A stretch of 64,000 nucleotides of DNA from VHCN01 sp964589935. GTDB lineage: Bacteria > Verrucomicrobiota > Verrucomicrobiia > Limisphaerales > VHCN01. The position numbers and the translations under genes are program-made. Positions 44,662 through 54,844 of this stretch are shown here, piece by piece. Every line of letters starts with the position of its first letter. Within the stretch, counting starts at the first letter, position 1. The notes below the pieces were generated by a model. It was not told the DNA's origin, made no database searches, and saw only the letters and a program-made list of their open reading frames with translations. The stretch spans positions 62,001 through 126,000 of the forward strand of contig CAZPVD010000009.1 in assembly GCA_964589935.1 (NCBI GenBank), written 5' to 3'.

Positions 44662-45774
44662 ATGATTTCCCGGCGTGCTGCAATGCGATTGCTCGGCGGC
44701 GCGGTGTTGTCCTGCGTGACGGCCCGCGCGGTCGCGCCGGCGCTGATCGAGGAAGTCCGCGTGTCGCAAGATGGGAAAGGCTTCGTGCTCGTGCCGTCGG
44801 AAAAGCCGTTCACGCCGTGGGGCTTCAACTACGATCATGACGAGAAGGGGCGTCTGATCGAGGATTATTGGGACGCGGAGTGGGAGAAGGTTTCCGAGGA
44901 CTTCCACGAGATGCGCGACCTCGGCGCGAACGTCGTGCGCGTGCATTTGCAGTTCGGCAGGTTCATGCGCGCCGCCGACACGCCGAATCCTGACGCGCTG
45001 CGGCAGCTCGCGCGGCTCGTGAACCTTTGCGAGAAGCTCAACCTCCACCTCGATCTCACCGGCCTCGGCTGCTACCACAAGGCCGACGTGCCCGTGTGGT
45101 ATGACGCGCTCGACGAGCGCGCGCGGTGGACGGCGCAGGCGAAATTCTGGGAGGCCATCGCGCTGCGCTGCGCGAACAGCCCGGCGATCTTCTGCTACGA
45201 CCTGATGAACGAGCCGGTCGTCGCCGGCGCGCCGCGCGGGGCAGGGGACTGGCTTGGGCCGCCGTTTGCCGGGAAGCACTTCGTTCAATGCATCACGCTT
45301 GACGCCGCCGGACGCGAACCGCATGCCGTCGCGCGCGAATGGATTCGCACGCTTTCCGCAGCCATTCGCAGCCGCGACAAAGCTCACCTCATCACGGTTG
45401 GCCTCGTGGACTGGAGCCTTGACCGGCCCGGCCTGCGCAGCGGTTTCGTTCCGGACAAGATCGTTGGCGACCTCGATTTTCTCTGCGTGCATCAATACCC
45501 GAACAAGGGCGAAGTCGCGAAGGCGCTCGATACGCTGCGCGGTTTCGTGGTCGGCAAGCCGGTGGTGATCGAGGAGACCTTTCCGCTGCGCTGTTCGATG
45601 GGCGAGTTCGGGGAATTTATCAACGGTTCACGCAAACACGCGTCCGGCTGGATTGGCTTCTACTGGGGCGCGACACCGGCGGAATTGCGGAAGTCGAAGG
45701 AGATTTCCGCCGCGTTCATGCTGCGCTGGCTGGAGTATTTCGAGAAGCACAAGCCGGCCGTATCCCCGCAGTAA
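44662..45774 (+). CDS. Exported GH5-like glycoside hydrolase
   Basis: A 370-residue protein with an apparent twin-arginine leader (ISRRAAMRLLGGAVLSCVTA). The TIM barrel resembles glycoside hydrolase family 5: substrate-binding WGFNYDHDEKGR, acid/base Glu in YDLMNEPV and a likely nucleophile Glu in VVIEETFPL, on consecutive later strands. A folded enzyme secreted by Tat would act on an extracellular or periplasmic glycan, most likely a beta-mannan or beta-glucan. The exact substrate cannot be read. It stands alone, transcribed away from the glycosylase gene. Confidence 0.85.
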   Translation: MISRRAAMRLLGGAVLSCVTARAVAPALIEEVRVSQDGKGFVLVPSEKPFTPWGFNYDHDEKGRLIEDYWDAEWEKVSEDFHEMRDLGANVVRVHLQFGRFMRAADTPNPDALRQLARLVNLCEKLNLHLDLTGLGCYHKADVPVWYDALDERARWTAQAKFWEAIALRCANSPAIFCYDLMNEPVVAGAPRGAGDWLGPPFAGKHFVQCITLDAAGREPHAVAREWIRTLSAAIRSRDKAHLITVGLVDWSLDRPGLRSGFVPDKIVGDLDFLCVHQYPNKGEVAKALDTLRGFVVGKPVVIEETFPLRCSMGEFGEFINGSRKHASGWIGFYWGATPAELRKSKEISAAFMLRWLEYFEKHKPAVSPQ

Positions 45775-45890
45775 AGCGCTCCAATGTCGAAGATTTTTGC
45801 AACACCGCTTGACAAGCCGCGTGCATGTGCGATGAGCAACACGCAACGGCCGGTGCGTTAACCCGGCCGGAAGCATCAGTGAGGTTCGAC

Positions 45891-47376
45891 ATGATTCACT
45901 TGCCAGCACCGATGCGCGCCATTCGACATTGCGCGCCAGTTCTTCTGTTCCTGTTGATTGCGAACTCCGTGTGCGCGATGGACACGCTCGCCGCGATCAA
46001 GCAGCGCGGCGTGCTCAAGTGGGGCGCGGACGCCGAGGGCGGCGCACCGTATGTCTTTCCCGATCCGCAGCGGCCAGAGAAATACACTGGCTTCGAGTTT
46101 GACCTCGCCGAGGCGCTTGCCGCGAAGCTTGGCGTGAAGGCGCAGTTGGTGCAGAACAGTTGGGACCAGCTCGTGCCCGCGCTGAACCGCGGCAACTTCG
46201 ACATCATCCTGAACGGCCTCGAACTGACGCCTGAAAATCAGCGGCAGAACGCGATGACGCGGCCTTACTTTGCCTATTCGCAGCAGATCGTCACGCGCAC
46301 GGAAGCTGAAGGGCTGCTGAAGCTGGAGGATTTGAAAGGCCGCAAGACCGGCGTGCTGTCGTCGTCCGTTGCGCAACGGCTCGTGGAGAAAATGGGCGGC
46401 AGTGACGTGAAGATTTATCCCGGCAACGTCGAGTCGTTCCGCGACTTGAAGGCCGGACGCATTGACGCCGTGGTGCTCGATCTGCCCATCGCGGTTTTCT
46501 ATGCGAAGCCCGATGCGGAGTTGAAGTTCTCAGGCACGCCGTTTGCGCCGGGGTTTTACGGCATCGGCGTCCGCTCGGACGACAAGACCCTGCTGACCGC
46601 GCTGAACACCGCCATCGGGGAACTCGCCGCCGACCACACGCTCGAAAACATCTACCGCAAATACGGCCTTTGGGACGAGAGCCAGGAGCGTTTGAAAGAT
46701 TACAAGCCGGAGGCGGCGTCGCAGTCGCAGCAGGTCTCGACGTTGCGCGAATGGCCGAAGTATCTGCCGCTGCTGCTGCGCGGCGCGGTCACGACGATCG
46801 AGCTGTCGCTGATTTCGATGCTGCTCGCCGTGGTCGTCGGCCTCGTGCTCGCACTCGGCCGGCTTTACGGCATCGCGCCCGTGCGCTGGTTCTGCATCAG
46901 CTACATCGAGGTCGTGCGCGGCACGCCGCTGTTGATCCAGCTTTACCTGATTTACTACGGCCTGCCGAACATCGGCATCCGCTTCGAAGCCTTCACCGCC
47001 GCGGTGCTGGGGCTTGGCTTGAACTACGCCGCGAACGAGGCGGAAAATTACCGCGCGGGCATCCAAGCCGTCCCGCGTGGCCAGATGGAGGCCGCGCTCG
47101 CGCTGGGCCTTACGCGCGCACAGGCCTTGCGGCGCATCATCATGCCGCAGGCGTTCCGGCTCGTCATCCCGCCGATGAACAACGACTTCATCGCGATGTT
47201 CAAGGACTCGTCCATCGTATCCGTCATCACGATGGTCGAGTTGACGAAAGTGTATGGGATGCTCGCGATGTCCACCTACGATTACATCGGCCTGGGACTG
47301 ATGACGGCTGGGATTTATTTCGCGTTGAGCTACCCGGCCTCGATTTTTGCGAACCGTCTCGAACAACAGTTGCGCC

Positions 47377-47390
<14 letters not shown>
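45891..47390 (+). CDS. Fused substrate-binding/permease protein of a polar amino-acid ABC transporter
   Basis: A 499-residue protein joining a solute-binding domain (about 25-265; signal peptide, then IKQRGVLKWGADAEGGAP, GFEFDLAEALAAKLGVK, and IYRKYGLWDES) to a HisM-type permease. The permease half has four to five membrane helices (about 285-495) and the EAA loop in ALALGLTRAQALRRIIMPQA. The start was chosen for its GAGG Shine-Dalgarno eight bases upstream. Fused receptors of this kind are known for glutamine and arginine transporters. The ATPase gene overlaps its 3' end by 14 bases. Confidence 0.92.
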
Positions 47391-48129
<739 letters not shown>

Positions 48130-48179
48130 CGCGTTCCTCCACGCTTGCCACTCACGCGGCTTTCCCCAATCCTCCGCGC

Positions 48180-49247
48180 GTGCAACTTGCCTTTCGCCGC
48201 TTTCATTGCGCTCTCGCGCATAAATGGGCCATTGCAAGCAGGCTTGGCCCCGGCGGCAGCGGCGGCACGGATACGTTTGAGGTCGCGCTCGTCGAGCTGC
48301 GCGACACAGACGGCACGCTTGGTCTCGGCGAAGCAGCGCCCTCGACGCGCTACGCGGAAAATGTGGACTCGTGCATCGCGTTCCTCGAACGAGTGGATGC
48401 GCGGAAACTTTCCTTCGACGACGTTCCGGGCAGCATGGCGTATCTCGGCGCGCTTTCGCCGGGCGACTTCGCGCCAAAGTGCGCGCTGAACGTCGCGTTG
48501 CTTGACGGCGCGGCGCGGCGCGCGGGCAAGCGCGTTTGTGATTTTCTTGGTCTGGGTTTCGACGAGGGAGTTCACGTCACGTCGTTCAGCATTGGGATTG
48601 ATTCGCCGGAAATCATCCGCGAGAAGGTGCTGGCTGCGGAAAACTATCCCGTGCTCAAGCTCAAGGTCGGCGTGCCCGGGGACCGCGAGAATCTGAAGGC
48701 GCTGCGCGAGGCCGCACCGACGAAGCGCGTGCGCGTGGATGCGAACGAAGGCTGGGCCACGAAGGAGGAGGCGCTGCGCAATCTCGAATGGCTTGCAAGC
48801 GATCCGCACATCGAGTTCTGTGAGCAGCCGATGCACGCGGACACGCCCGCCGCGGATTTCAAGTGGCTCAAGGCGCGCACGCCGTTGCCCATCATGGCTG
48901 ACGAGTCGTATCGCTCCGCGCAGGACGCCGCGTTGTGCACCGAGTGCTTTCATGCGGTGAACGTGAAGCTTGTGAAGACCGGCGGCATCACCGGCGCGCA
49001 CGACGCGCTCGTGGTCGCGCGCAAGGTCGGCCTCAAGACGATGATCGGCTGCATGATCGAGACAAGCGTGCTTATCACCGCCGCGGCGCATCTCGCGGAG
49101 CTGACGGACTACCTCGACATTGACGGCAACCTGCTCATCACGAACGACCCGTTTCAGGGCGCAACCGCGGAGAAGGGCGTCATCTCGCTTGCAGCCGCGC
49201 CAGAGCAGGTCGGGCTAGGAGTAAAGGCTTGCTTGAAAAGTTATTGA
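48180..49247 (+). CDS. L-Ala-D/L-Glu dipeptide epimerase-like enolase-superfamily enzyme
   Basis: A 355-residue enolase-superfamily protein with a GTG start. Conserved pieces are the Lys pair LKLKVGVPGD (general base), VRVDANEGWA (metal-ligand Asp), FCEQPM, IMADESYR, and VNVKLVKTGGITGA with the second Lys. This layout matches L-Ala-D/L-Glu epimerases and relatives of muconate-lactonising enzymes. Such enzymes recycle the peptide part of peptidoglycan or use other dipeptides. Following an amino-acid importer, a role in amino-acid or dipeptide use is reasonable. Specificity is not readable from these motifs. Confidence 0.85.
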   Translation: MQLAFRRFHCALAHKWAIASRLGPGGSGGTDTFEVALVELRDTDGTLGLGEAAPSTRYAENVDSCIAFLERVDARKLSFDDVPGSMAYLGALSPGDFAPKCALNVALLDGAARRAGKRVCDFLGLGFDEGVHVTSFSIGIDSPEIIREKVLAAENYPVLKLKVGVPGDRENLKALREAAPTKRVRVDANEGWATKEEALRNLEWLASDPHIEFCEQPMHADTPAADFKWLKARTPLPIMADESYRSAQDAALCTECFHAVNVKLVKTGGITGAHDALVVARKVGLKTMIGCMIETSVLITAAAHLAELTDYLDIDGNLLITNDPFQGATAEKGVISLAAAPEQVGLGVKACLKSY

Positions 49248-49272
49248 CATTCCAAGGCATAATCTTTACGGG
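49244..49272 (+). promoter_or_regulatory. Possible sigma-70-like promoter of the prepilin-like gene
   Basis: TTGACA (49244-49249) is a consensus -35 box, with a weak candidate -10 (TTTACG/TACGGG) about 16-17 bases later. It overlaps the epimerase stop codon region and lies about 40 bases before the prepilin-like gene. The -10 match is poor, so this is tentative. Confidence 0.3.
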
Positions 49273-49307
49273 GTGAACACAATCTCTCTGATGAAAGGTT
49301 TTTTGGG

Positions 49308-50132
49308 ATGAATGCGTATGTTTATATCTTAGGAACAAGGCGCTCGTGGAAGTATTCCGGAAAATTTAACAAGTCGGGTGCCTTTACGTTGATCGAGTTG
49401 CTCGTCGTTATTGCAATCATCGCAATTTTGGCCGGCCTTCTGTTGCCTGTGCTTGCCGCGGCGAAAGAGAAGGGAAAGCTGGCTAAGTGTGTTTCAAATC
49501 TTCGCCAGTTCGGCGTCGCCCATTCCGTTTACGCTGACGACAACAGCGAAGTCGTCTTGGAAACCGTCAATAACGGAGCAGGCGGTGCCTGGCGCGGTCC
49601 CGGAGTGATCAATCTGGCCCGCCAGCCAGGCGGTGATTACCTCTGTTTTCAAGTTTTTTCCAACTATGTAATTGGGGTTCAACCGCCGGCGGGTCCTGGC
49701 ACAACATGGGATGTCAATGGAGTTTGGTGGTGTCCAAGCATGCCAAAGGCATCGGCCGCAATTGTGCAGGCTAATGTCAATGGGTTCGGATGGTTTATTA
49801 CGTCTTACGCTTATTTTGGTCGGGTTGATCGCTGGGCAAACTCAGCCACCCAGCCTACAAACTTGACAGAGCGATCACTCGCCCCAGACCGTTTGCTGAT
49901 GCAAGATCACCTGAGCAACAACAGCGGCAATTTATGGGCATACTGCCACGGCAAGATGGCAGGCGTGCTGACAGATCCTGGCCCGCCCAAGTTTTCTGGT
50001 GTGAACCAGCTTTGGGGTGATGGAAGCGTTGCTTGGAAGTCAGTTTCGAAATTCGATGTTCCCAAAATGGTTGCACAGAATCCATCCATCGGTTTTGTTA
50101 AAGCTAATTTCCCTCAGGCGACTTTTTACTAA
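49308..50132 (+). CDS. Type II secretion/type IV pilin-like protein (prepilin leader, DUF1559-like)
   Basis: A 274-residue protein with a class III signal peptide: a basic lead, then GAFTLIELLVVIAIIAILAG, the prepilin cleavage and helix pattern. After the helix comes LPVLAAAKEKGKLAKCVSNL and a C-terminal globular domain. The C-terminal part has QLWGDGSVAW, a degenerate form of the H-x9-DG motif of these verrucomicrobial and planctomycete pilin-like proteins. The gene is visibly A+T-richer than its neighbours, which suggests recent transfer or different expansion history. Such proteins occur in many copies per genome, with unknown function. Confidence 0.85.
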   Translation: MNAYVYILGTRRSWKYSGKFNKSGAFTLIELLVVIAIIAILAGLLLPVLAAAKEKGKLAKCVSNLRQFGVAHSVYADDNSEVVLETVNNGAGGAWRGPGVINLARQPGGDYLCFQVFSNYVIGVQPPAGPGTTWDVNGVWWCPSMPKASAAIVQANVNGFGWFITSYAYFGRVDRWANSATQPTNLTERSLAPDRLLMQDHLSNNSGNLWAYCHGKMAGVLTDPGPPKFSGVNQLWGDGSVAWKSVSKFDVPKMVAQNPSIGFVKANFPQATFY

Positions 50133-50301
50133 TCGCTTTCTACCTTTCGATCGGACAATCATGTCTGGCGCATTGAACTTTTACAAGCGCTCGGCAAGGA
50201 AGACTTGATTGCCACTTCCCTGTTGTGCCCGGACCTTCTGTCGTTAACATTCCCTTAGCTCGACTGAACAGGCTTTGGCCCCATTGCGTCCATTCCACCC
50301 G

Positions 50302-53271
50302 ATGAAACAGGCTGGCTCCATCTTCGCCGCTGCGATGGCGGTTGCGGTCGCCGCATTGCCCGCGCGGGCGGCGGATACCGCCAAGGATTCCGCGGAAGGA
50401 CTGGAGTTCTTCGAGAAGAAGATTCGCCCGCTGCTCGCCGACACCTGCTACGAGTGTCACGGCGAGCAGAAGCACAAGGGCGGACTGCGGCTCGACTCGC
50501 GCGAGGGCTGGGCCAAGGGCGGCGACAGCGGCCCCGCGCTCGTGCCGGGCGACGTGGAGGCGAGCCGGCTCATCATCGCCGTGCGCTACCGCGACAAGGA
50601 ATTTCAGATGCCGCCGAAGAAACGCCTCACCGACGAGCAGGTCGCGGATTTGGAAAAGTGGGTGAAGCTCGGCGCGCCCGATCCGCGCACCGACACGCCC
50701 GGTGTTGTAAAGAAAGGGCCGATCAACATCGAGGAAGGCCGCAAACATTGGGCGTATCAGTTGCCGAAGAAACCGCAGTTGCCGCCGGTGAAGGATGCCG
50801 CGTGGCCGCGCAACGATATTGACCGCTTCATTCTCGCAAAACTGGAGGAGAAAAAACTCAAGCCCGTCGCTGATGCGGACCCGCAGACGCTCGTGCGGCG
50901 GATTTACTTTGACCTGGTCGGCCTGCCGCCGACACCGGAACAAGTGGACGAGTTCATGCGTGACAGTCGCTCGCCACTCGGTGATCGGCAGTCGGCGGTG
51001 GCAAAGCTCGTGGACCGCCTGCTCGCTTCGCCGCAATTTGGCGAGCGTTGGGGGCGGCACTGGCTCGATGTGGCGCGCTACGCGGAGTCGGTCACGCTGC
51101 GAGGATTCATCTTCAAGGAGGCGTGGCGTTATCGTGATTACGTCATCACGGCCTTCAACGACGACCTTCCTTACGACCGGTTCGTGCGCGAGCAGGTTGC
51201 GGGCGATTTGCTCCCTGCGGCGACACCTGCCGAACACGCGCGCCAGATGACCGCGACGACGTTCCTCGCGATGGGCAACAACAACTTCGAGGAGCAGGAC
51301 AAGAAGCAGCTCGAAATGGACGTGGTGGACGAGCAGCTCGATGTCATCAGCAAGGCGTTCCTCGCGCAGACCGTCACGTGCGCGCGCTGCCACGACCACA
51401 AATTCGATCCCATCCCGACCCGTGATTACTACGCGCTTGCTGGCATTCTCAAGAACTCGCGCCTGCTCAACCACGCGAACGTCTCGACGTGGGTCGAGAT
51501 GCCGTTGCCGCTGGCACCGGACGACGAGGCGCCTTACGCGAAGCACGACGCGGCCGTCGCCGCGTTGACTGCGCGCATCAAGGACGCGAAGGACGCCGCC
51601 GCGAAACTGGCCGCGGCTTCACCGAACAGCGCCGTGACCAAGCCCGGCGCACTCGCAGTGAAGGACCTTCCCGGAATCGTTGTGGACGACGCGCAGGCGA
51701 AACTGGTCGGCGCGTGGAAGAAGTCGCAGTTCTCGGGGAATTACATTGGCGACGGCTACGTGTATGAAAGCGGCGGGCCGGGCGCGGAAAAGACGGCGAC
51801 GTTCCAGCCTGAGCTTGCGCGCGCCGGCAAATACGAGGTGCGCCTGGCCTACATCCCGCACACGAACCGCGCGACCAACACGCACGTGACCATCTTCAGC
51901 GCGGACGGCGAGAAGACCGTTCAGGTGAACCAGCGCACGACGCCGCCGATTGACGGACGTTTTGTATCGCTCGGTCAGCATCGCTTTGAGGCCAATGGAC
52001 AGGGCTTCGTCATTGTCTCGACCGACGGCGCGAAGGGCGGCGTGGTCGTGGCCGACGCGGTGCAATTTCTGCCGACGGACTCGCTCGACGCGCCAGTCGC
52101 CATCGCAAAACCGGACGACGCGGCAAGGTTCACCAGCGATGCCGCGAAAAAATCTCCCGACTCGAAGGCGAAGCTTTCAGCCGCCGAGAAAAAAGCCGCG
52201 GCGAAAGCCGCGAAGACCGAGGACGTGAAAAAGCTGGAAGACGAGTTGAAGAAACTCACCGAGTCCGGCCCAAAACGCCCGATGGTGATGACCGTCAAGG
52301 AAGAGCCGGAGGTTGGCGACATCCCGGTGCACATCCGCGGCAGCGTGCATAACCTCGGCGAGAAAGCCCCGCGTGGTTTCCTGCAAGTGGCAAGTTACGG
52401 GAAACTATCGGTGATTTCCAGCAAGGAAAGCGGACGGCGCGAACTCGGCGAATGGCTTGCGAGCCGCGACAATCCGCTCGCTGCGCGCGTGATGGCCAAC
52501 CGATGTTGGCACTGGCTGTTCGGCGTCGGCCTCGTGCGCACGACGGACAACTTCGGCACGACCGGCGAGGCACCGTCGCATCCAGAGCTGCTTGATTATC
52601 TCGCGGTGAAGTTCATGGATGATGGTTGGTCGGTGAAGAAGCTCGTCCGCGAGGTGATGCTTTCGCGGGTTTATCAGCTTGCTTTGGCGAACGATGAAAA
52701 ATCCGCTGCCGCCGATCCGGAGAACCGCTTGCTCTGGCGCTCGAACCGCCGTCGGCTCGACGGCGAGTGCATCCGCGACACGATGCTGCTCGTGAGCGGG
52801 AAGCTCAACCTCGAACGCGGTGGCGCCACGCTCAAGCCCGGCACGGCGTCGGACTACAACTACAAACACACCGACACGCGCCGCAGTGTGTATGAGCCAA
52901 TGCTTCGCAACGCGCTGCCGGAAGTCCTCGAGGCGTTTGATCTGGCGGACCCGAGCATGGTCACCGGCCGGCGTAACGTAAGCACCGTCGCCCCGCAGGC
53001 CCTGCTCATGATGAACCATCCCTTTGCCATTGAGCAGGCGAAGTCGGCCGCACGCCGCGTGCTCGCAGAAACCGCTGACGATGCGGCCCGAATCGAGCGC
53101 GCCTATCGGCTTGCACTTGGCCGTCCACCGACGGAAGCCGAGAAAAAGCTGGCGCTAAGTTACGTGGGCTTGCCCGCTGACGGCAAGGAACTGGAAGGTC
53201 GCCAACTCGACGCGTGGGCGCAGTTTTTCCAGGCGCTGTTTGCGAGCGTGGATTTCCGTTACTTGAACTGA
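50302..53271 (+). CDS. PSD1 domain cytochrome protein (DUF1549/DUF1553) with golvesin-like insert
   Basis: A 989-residue exported protein. The signal peptide (MKQAGSIFAAAMAVAVAALP) is followed by a planctomycete-type cytochrome domain with heme motif C49-x2-C52-H53 (ADTCYECHGEQKHKG). Then come DUF1549 (RRIYFDLVGLPPTPEQVDEF, TCARCHDHKFDPIPTRDYYA) and, after a golvesin/xanthan-lyase-like beta insert (about 455-600), DUF1553 (MANRCWHWLFGVGLVRTTDN). The pairing with a DUF1501 gene is standard. These proteins are linked to polysaccharide use in Planctomycetes and Verrucomicrobiota, but the reaction is unproven. The ATG was chosen over a TTG nine codons earlier. Confidence 0.93.
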   Translation: MKQAGSIFAAAMAVAVAALPARAADTAKDSAEGLEFFEKKIRPLLADTCYECHGEQKHKGGLRLDSREGWAKGGDSGPALVPGDVEASRLIIAVRYRDKEFQMPPKKRLTDEQVADLEKWVKLGAPDPRTDTPGVVKKGPINIEEGRKHWAYQLPKKPQLPPVKDAAWPRNDIDRFILAKLEEKKLKPVADADPQTLVRRIYFDLVGLPPTPEQVDEFMRDSRSPLGDRQSAVAKLVDRLLASPQFGERWGRHWLDVARYAESVTLRGFIFKEAWRYRDYVITAFNDDLPYDRFVREQVAGDLLPAATPAEHARQMTATTFLAMGNNNFEEQDKKQLEMDVVDEQLDVISKAFLAQTVTCARCHDHKFDPIPTRDYYALAGILKNSRLLNHANVSTWVEMPLPLAPDDEAPYAKHDAAVAALTARIKDAKDAAAKLAAASPNSAVTKPGALAVKDLPGIVVDDAQAKLVGAWKKSQFSGNYIGDGYVYESGGPGAEKTATFQPELARAGKYEVRLAYIPHTNRATNTHVTIFSADGEKTVQVNQRTTPPIDGRFVSLGQHRFEANGQGFVIVSTDGAKGGVVVADAVQFLPTDSLDAPVAIAKPDDAARFTSDAAKKSPDSKAKLSAAEKKAAAKAAKTEDVKKLEDELKKLTESGPKRPMVMTVKEEPEVGDIPVHIRGSVHNLGEKAPRGFLQVASYGKLSVISSKESGRRELGEWLASRDNPLAARVMANRCWHWLFGVGLVRTTDNFGTTGEAPSHPELLDYLAVKFMDDGWSVKKLVREVMLSRVYQLALANDEKSAAADPENRLLWRSNRRRLDGECIRDTMLLVSGKLNLERGGATLKPGTASDYNYKHTDTRRSVYEPMLRNALPEVLEAFDLADPSMVTGRRNVSTVAPQALLMMNHPFAIEQAKSAARRVLAETADDAARIERAYRLALGRPPTEAEKKLALSYVGLPADGKELEGRQLDAWAQFFQALFASVDFRYLN

Positions 53272-53324
53272 AGCCTTTTGACGCTACAGTGCGTCCAACA
53301 CAGCGGCGCTGATTTTGTTGAGCC

Positions 53325-54755
53325 ATGTTTGAACCATCCTTTCTCACCCGCCGGCAGGCGTTGAAGTCCGCCGCGTGCGGCTTCGGCTATCTCGCACTTG
53401 CCGGTCTGGCCGCTGACCGCGCGCGCGCCACGACCGATCCGCTTGCGCCGAAGTTGCCGCATTTCAAGCCGCGCGCCAAGCGCGTCATCTTTCTTTTCAT
53501 GCAGGGCGGCGTGAGCCACGTGGATTCCTTCGATCACAAACCGCTGCTCGACGAAAAGGACGGCCAGCTCATGGGCTTCGATGACGCGCGCAAGATCGCC
53601 AATTCGGGCAAGCGCGAAGCGTCCTCGCAGCGCGTGATGAAATCGCTCTGGAAATTCGCGCAGCACGGCCAGTCCGGCCTGTGGGGCAGCGAGCTGTTCC
53701 CGGAGATGTGCAAGCACGTGGACGACCTCACGTTCCTTCACTCCGTCACGACCGAGGGCATCGCGCACGGGCCGGCCACGCTCTTCCTGCACTGCGGCGC
53801 GACGCAATTCATCCGGCCCTCGATGGGTTCGTGGATCACCTACGGCCTCGGCACGGAGAACGCGAACCTGCCGGCCTTCGTCACGATTTCACCGAGTGCG
53901 GGCAACGGCGGCGCACGCAACTACGGCAACGCCTTTCTTCCGTCTGTTTATCAGGGCACCGCGCTGGGCAAGGCCGGCGCGCCCGCGAGCGAAGCGACCA
54001 TCCGCAACCTCGCCAACCCGCAGTTGAAGGGCGCGGAGCAGCGACGGCAGTTCGATTTGCTGCAGGCGATGAACGCGGAGCAGTTGAAGCGCAGCCTTGG
54101 CGACAACGAGCTGGAGGCGGTCATCAACTCCTACGAGCTTGCGTGGCGCATGCAGGGCAGCGCGCCGGACGTGCTTGATTTGTCGAAGGAAACCGACGCG
54201 ACGAAGCAGCTCTACGGCATCGGCGAGGCGAAGACGGACAACTTCGGACGCCAGTGCCTCATGGCGCGGCGGCTGTGCGAGGCGGGCGTGCGCTATATCC
54301 AGGTGACTTACGGTGACAACACGGCCAATCCCGCGTGGGACCAGCACTCGAATATGCCGAAGCACAAGGACCACGCGCTTGCCTGCGACAAACCCATCGC
54401 CGGACTGCTCGCGGACTTGAAGCAGCGCGGCTTGCTCGAAGACACCATCGTCTGGTGGGGCGGCGAGTTTGGCCGCACGCCTTACGCCGAGAAGAACGGC
54501 ACGGGCCGCGATCACAATCCCGGCGGTTTCACCGTGTGGCTTGCGGGCGGCGGCTTCAAGCCCGGCACGGGTTTCGGAGCGACCGACGAATGGGGCCATC
54601 TCGCCGTCGAGGACAAGATTCACATGCACGACCTGCACGCGACGATTCTTCATCAACTCGGCCTCGACCACGAGAAGCTCACCTACCGTTACGACGGCCG
54701 GCCTTTCCGCCTCACTGACGTGCATGGGCACGTGGTGAAGGAAATCATTGCCTAA
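53325..54755 (+). CDS. DUF1501 Tat-exported protein
   Basis: A 476-residue protein with a twin-arginine leader (LTRRQALKSAACGFGYLALA). The DUF1501 fold, related to sulfatase/phosphatase-type alkaline enzymes, shows RVIFLFMQGGVSHVDSFDHK with probable metal-ligand residues, QVTYGDNTANPAWDQHSNMP, and VWWGGEFGRTPYAEKNGTGR, then RDHNPGGFTVWLAGGG. It is encoded 54 bases after the PSD1 gene and is its usual partner. The two are thought to work together outside the cytoplasm, with a DUF1501 role that is still undefined. Confidence 0.93.
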   Translation: MFEPSFLTRRQALKSAACGFGYLALAGLAADRARATTDPLAPKLPHFKPRAKRVIFLFMQGGVSHVDSFDHKPLLDEKDGQLMGFDDARKIANSGKREASSQRVMKSLWKFAQHGQSGLWGSELFPEMCKHVDDLTFLHSVTTEGIAHGPATLFLHCGATQFIRPSMGSWITYGLGTENANLPAFVTISPSAGNGGARNYGNAFLPSVYQGTALGKAGAPASEATIRNLANPQLKGAEQRRQFDLLQAMNAEQLKRSLGDNELEAVINSYELAWRMQGSAPDVLDLSKETDATKQLYGIGEAKTDNFGRQCLMARRLCEAGVRYIQVTYGDNTANPAWDQHSNMPKHKDHALACDKPIAGLLADLKQRGLLEDTIVWWGGEFGRTPYAEKNGTGRDHNPGGFTVWLAGGGFKPGTGFGATDEWGHLAVEDKIHMHDLHATILHQLGLDHEKLTYRYDGRPFRLTDVHGHVVKEIIA

Positions 54756-54762
54756 AGAATTC

Positions 54763-54836
54763 GGCGGGACGAGTTATGCGAGTCCCACGCTAATTCGTGG
54801 CGGATGCAGATGAGGACTCGCAAAGCTCGTCCCTCC
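54763..54836. repeat. Compound inverted repeat between the DUF1501 gene and the NHL protein gene
   Basis: The outer arms GGCGGGACGAG-TTATGCGAGTCCC and GGACTCGCAAAGCTCGTCCC-TCC are largely complementary. A smaller CCACG / CGTGG hairpin lies inside. It sits between two convergent genes, so it could fold as a bidirectional terminator-like structure, although no T-run is present. Related GACTCGC-AAAGCTCGTCCC units are, from memory, common in verrucomicrobial genomes. Confidence 0.7.
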
Positions 54837-54844
54837 GAACGAAA

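Noticed and set aside
45809..45870. TTGACA box and CCGGCC inverted repeat before the fused transporter gene
   Set aside because: No acceptable -10 box lies at the right distance, and the stem is only six bases. Not listed as a promoter or terminator.
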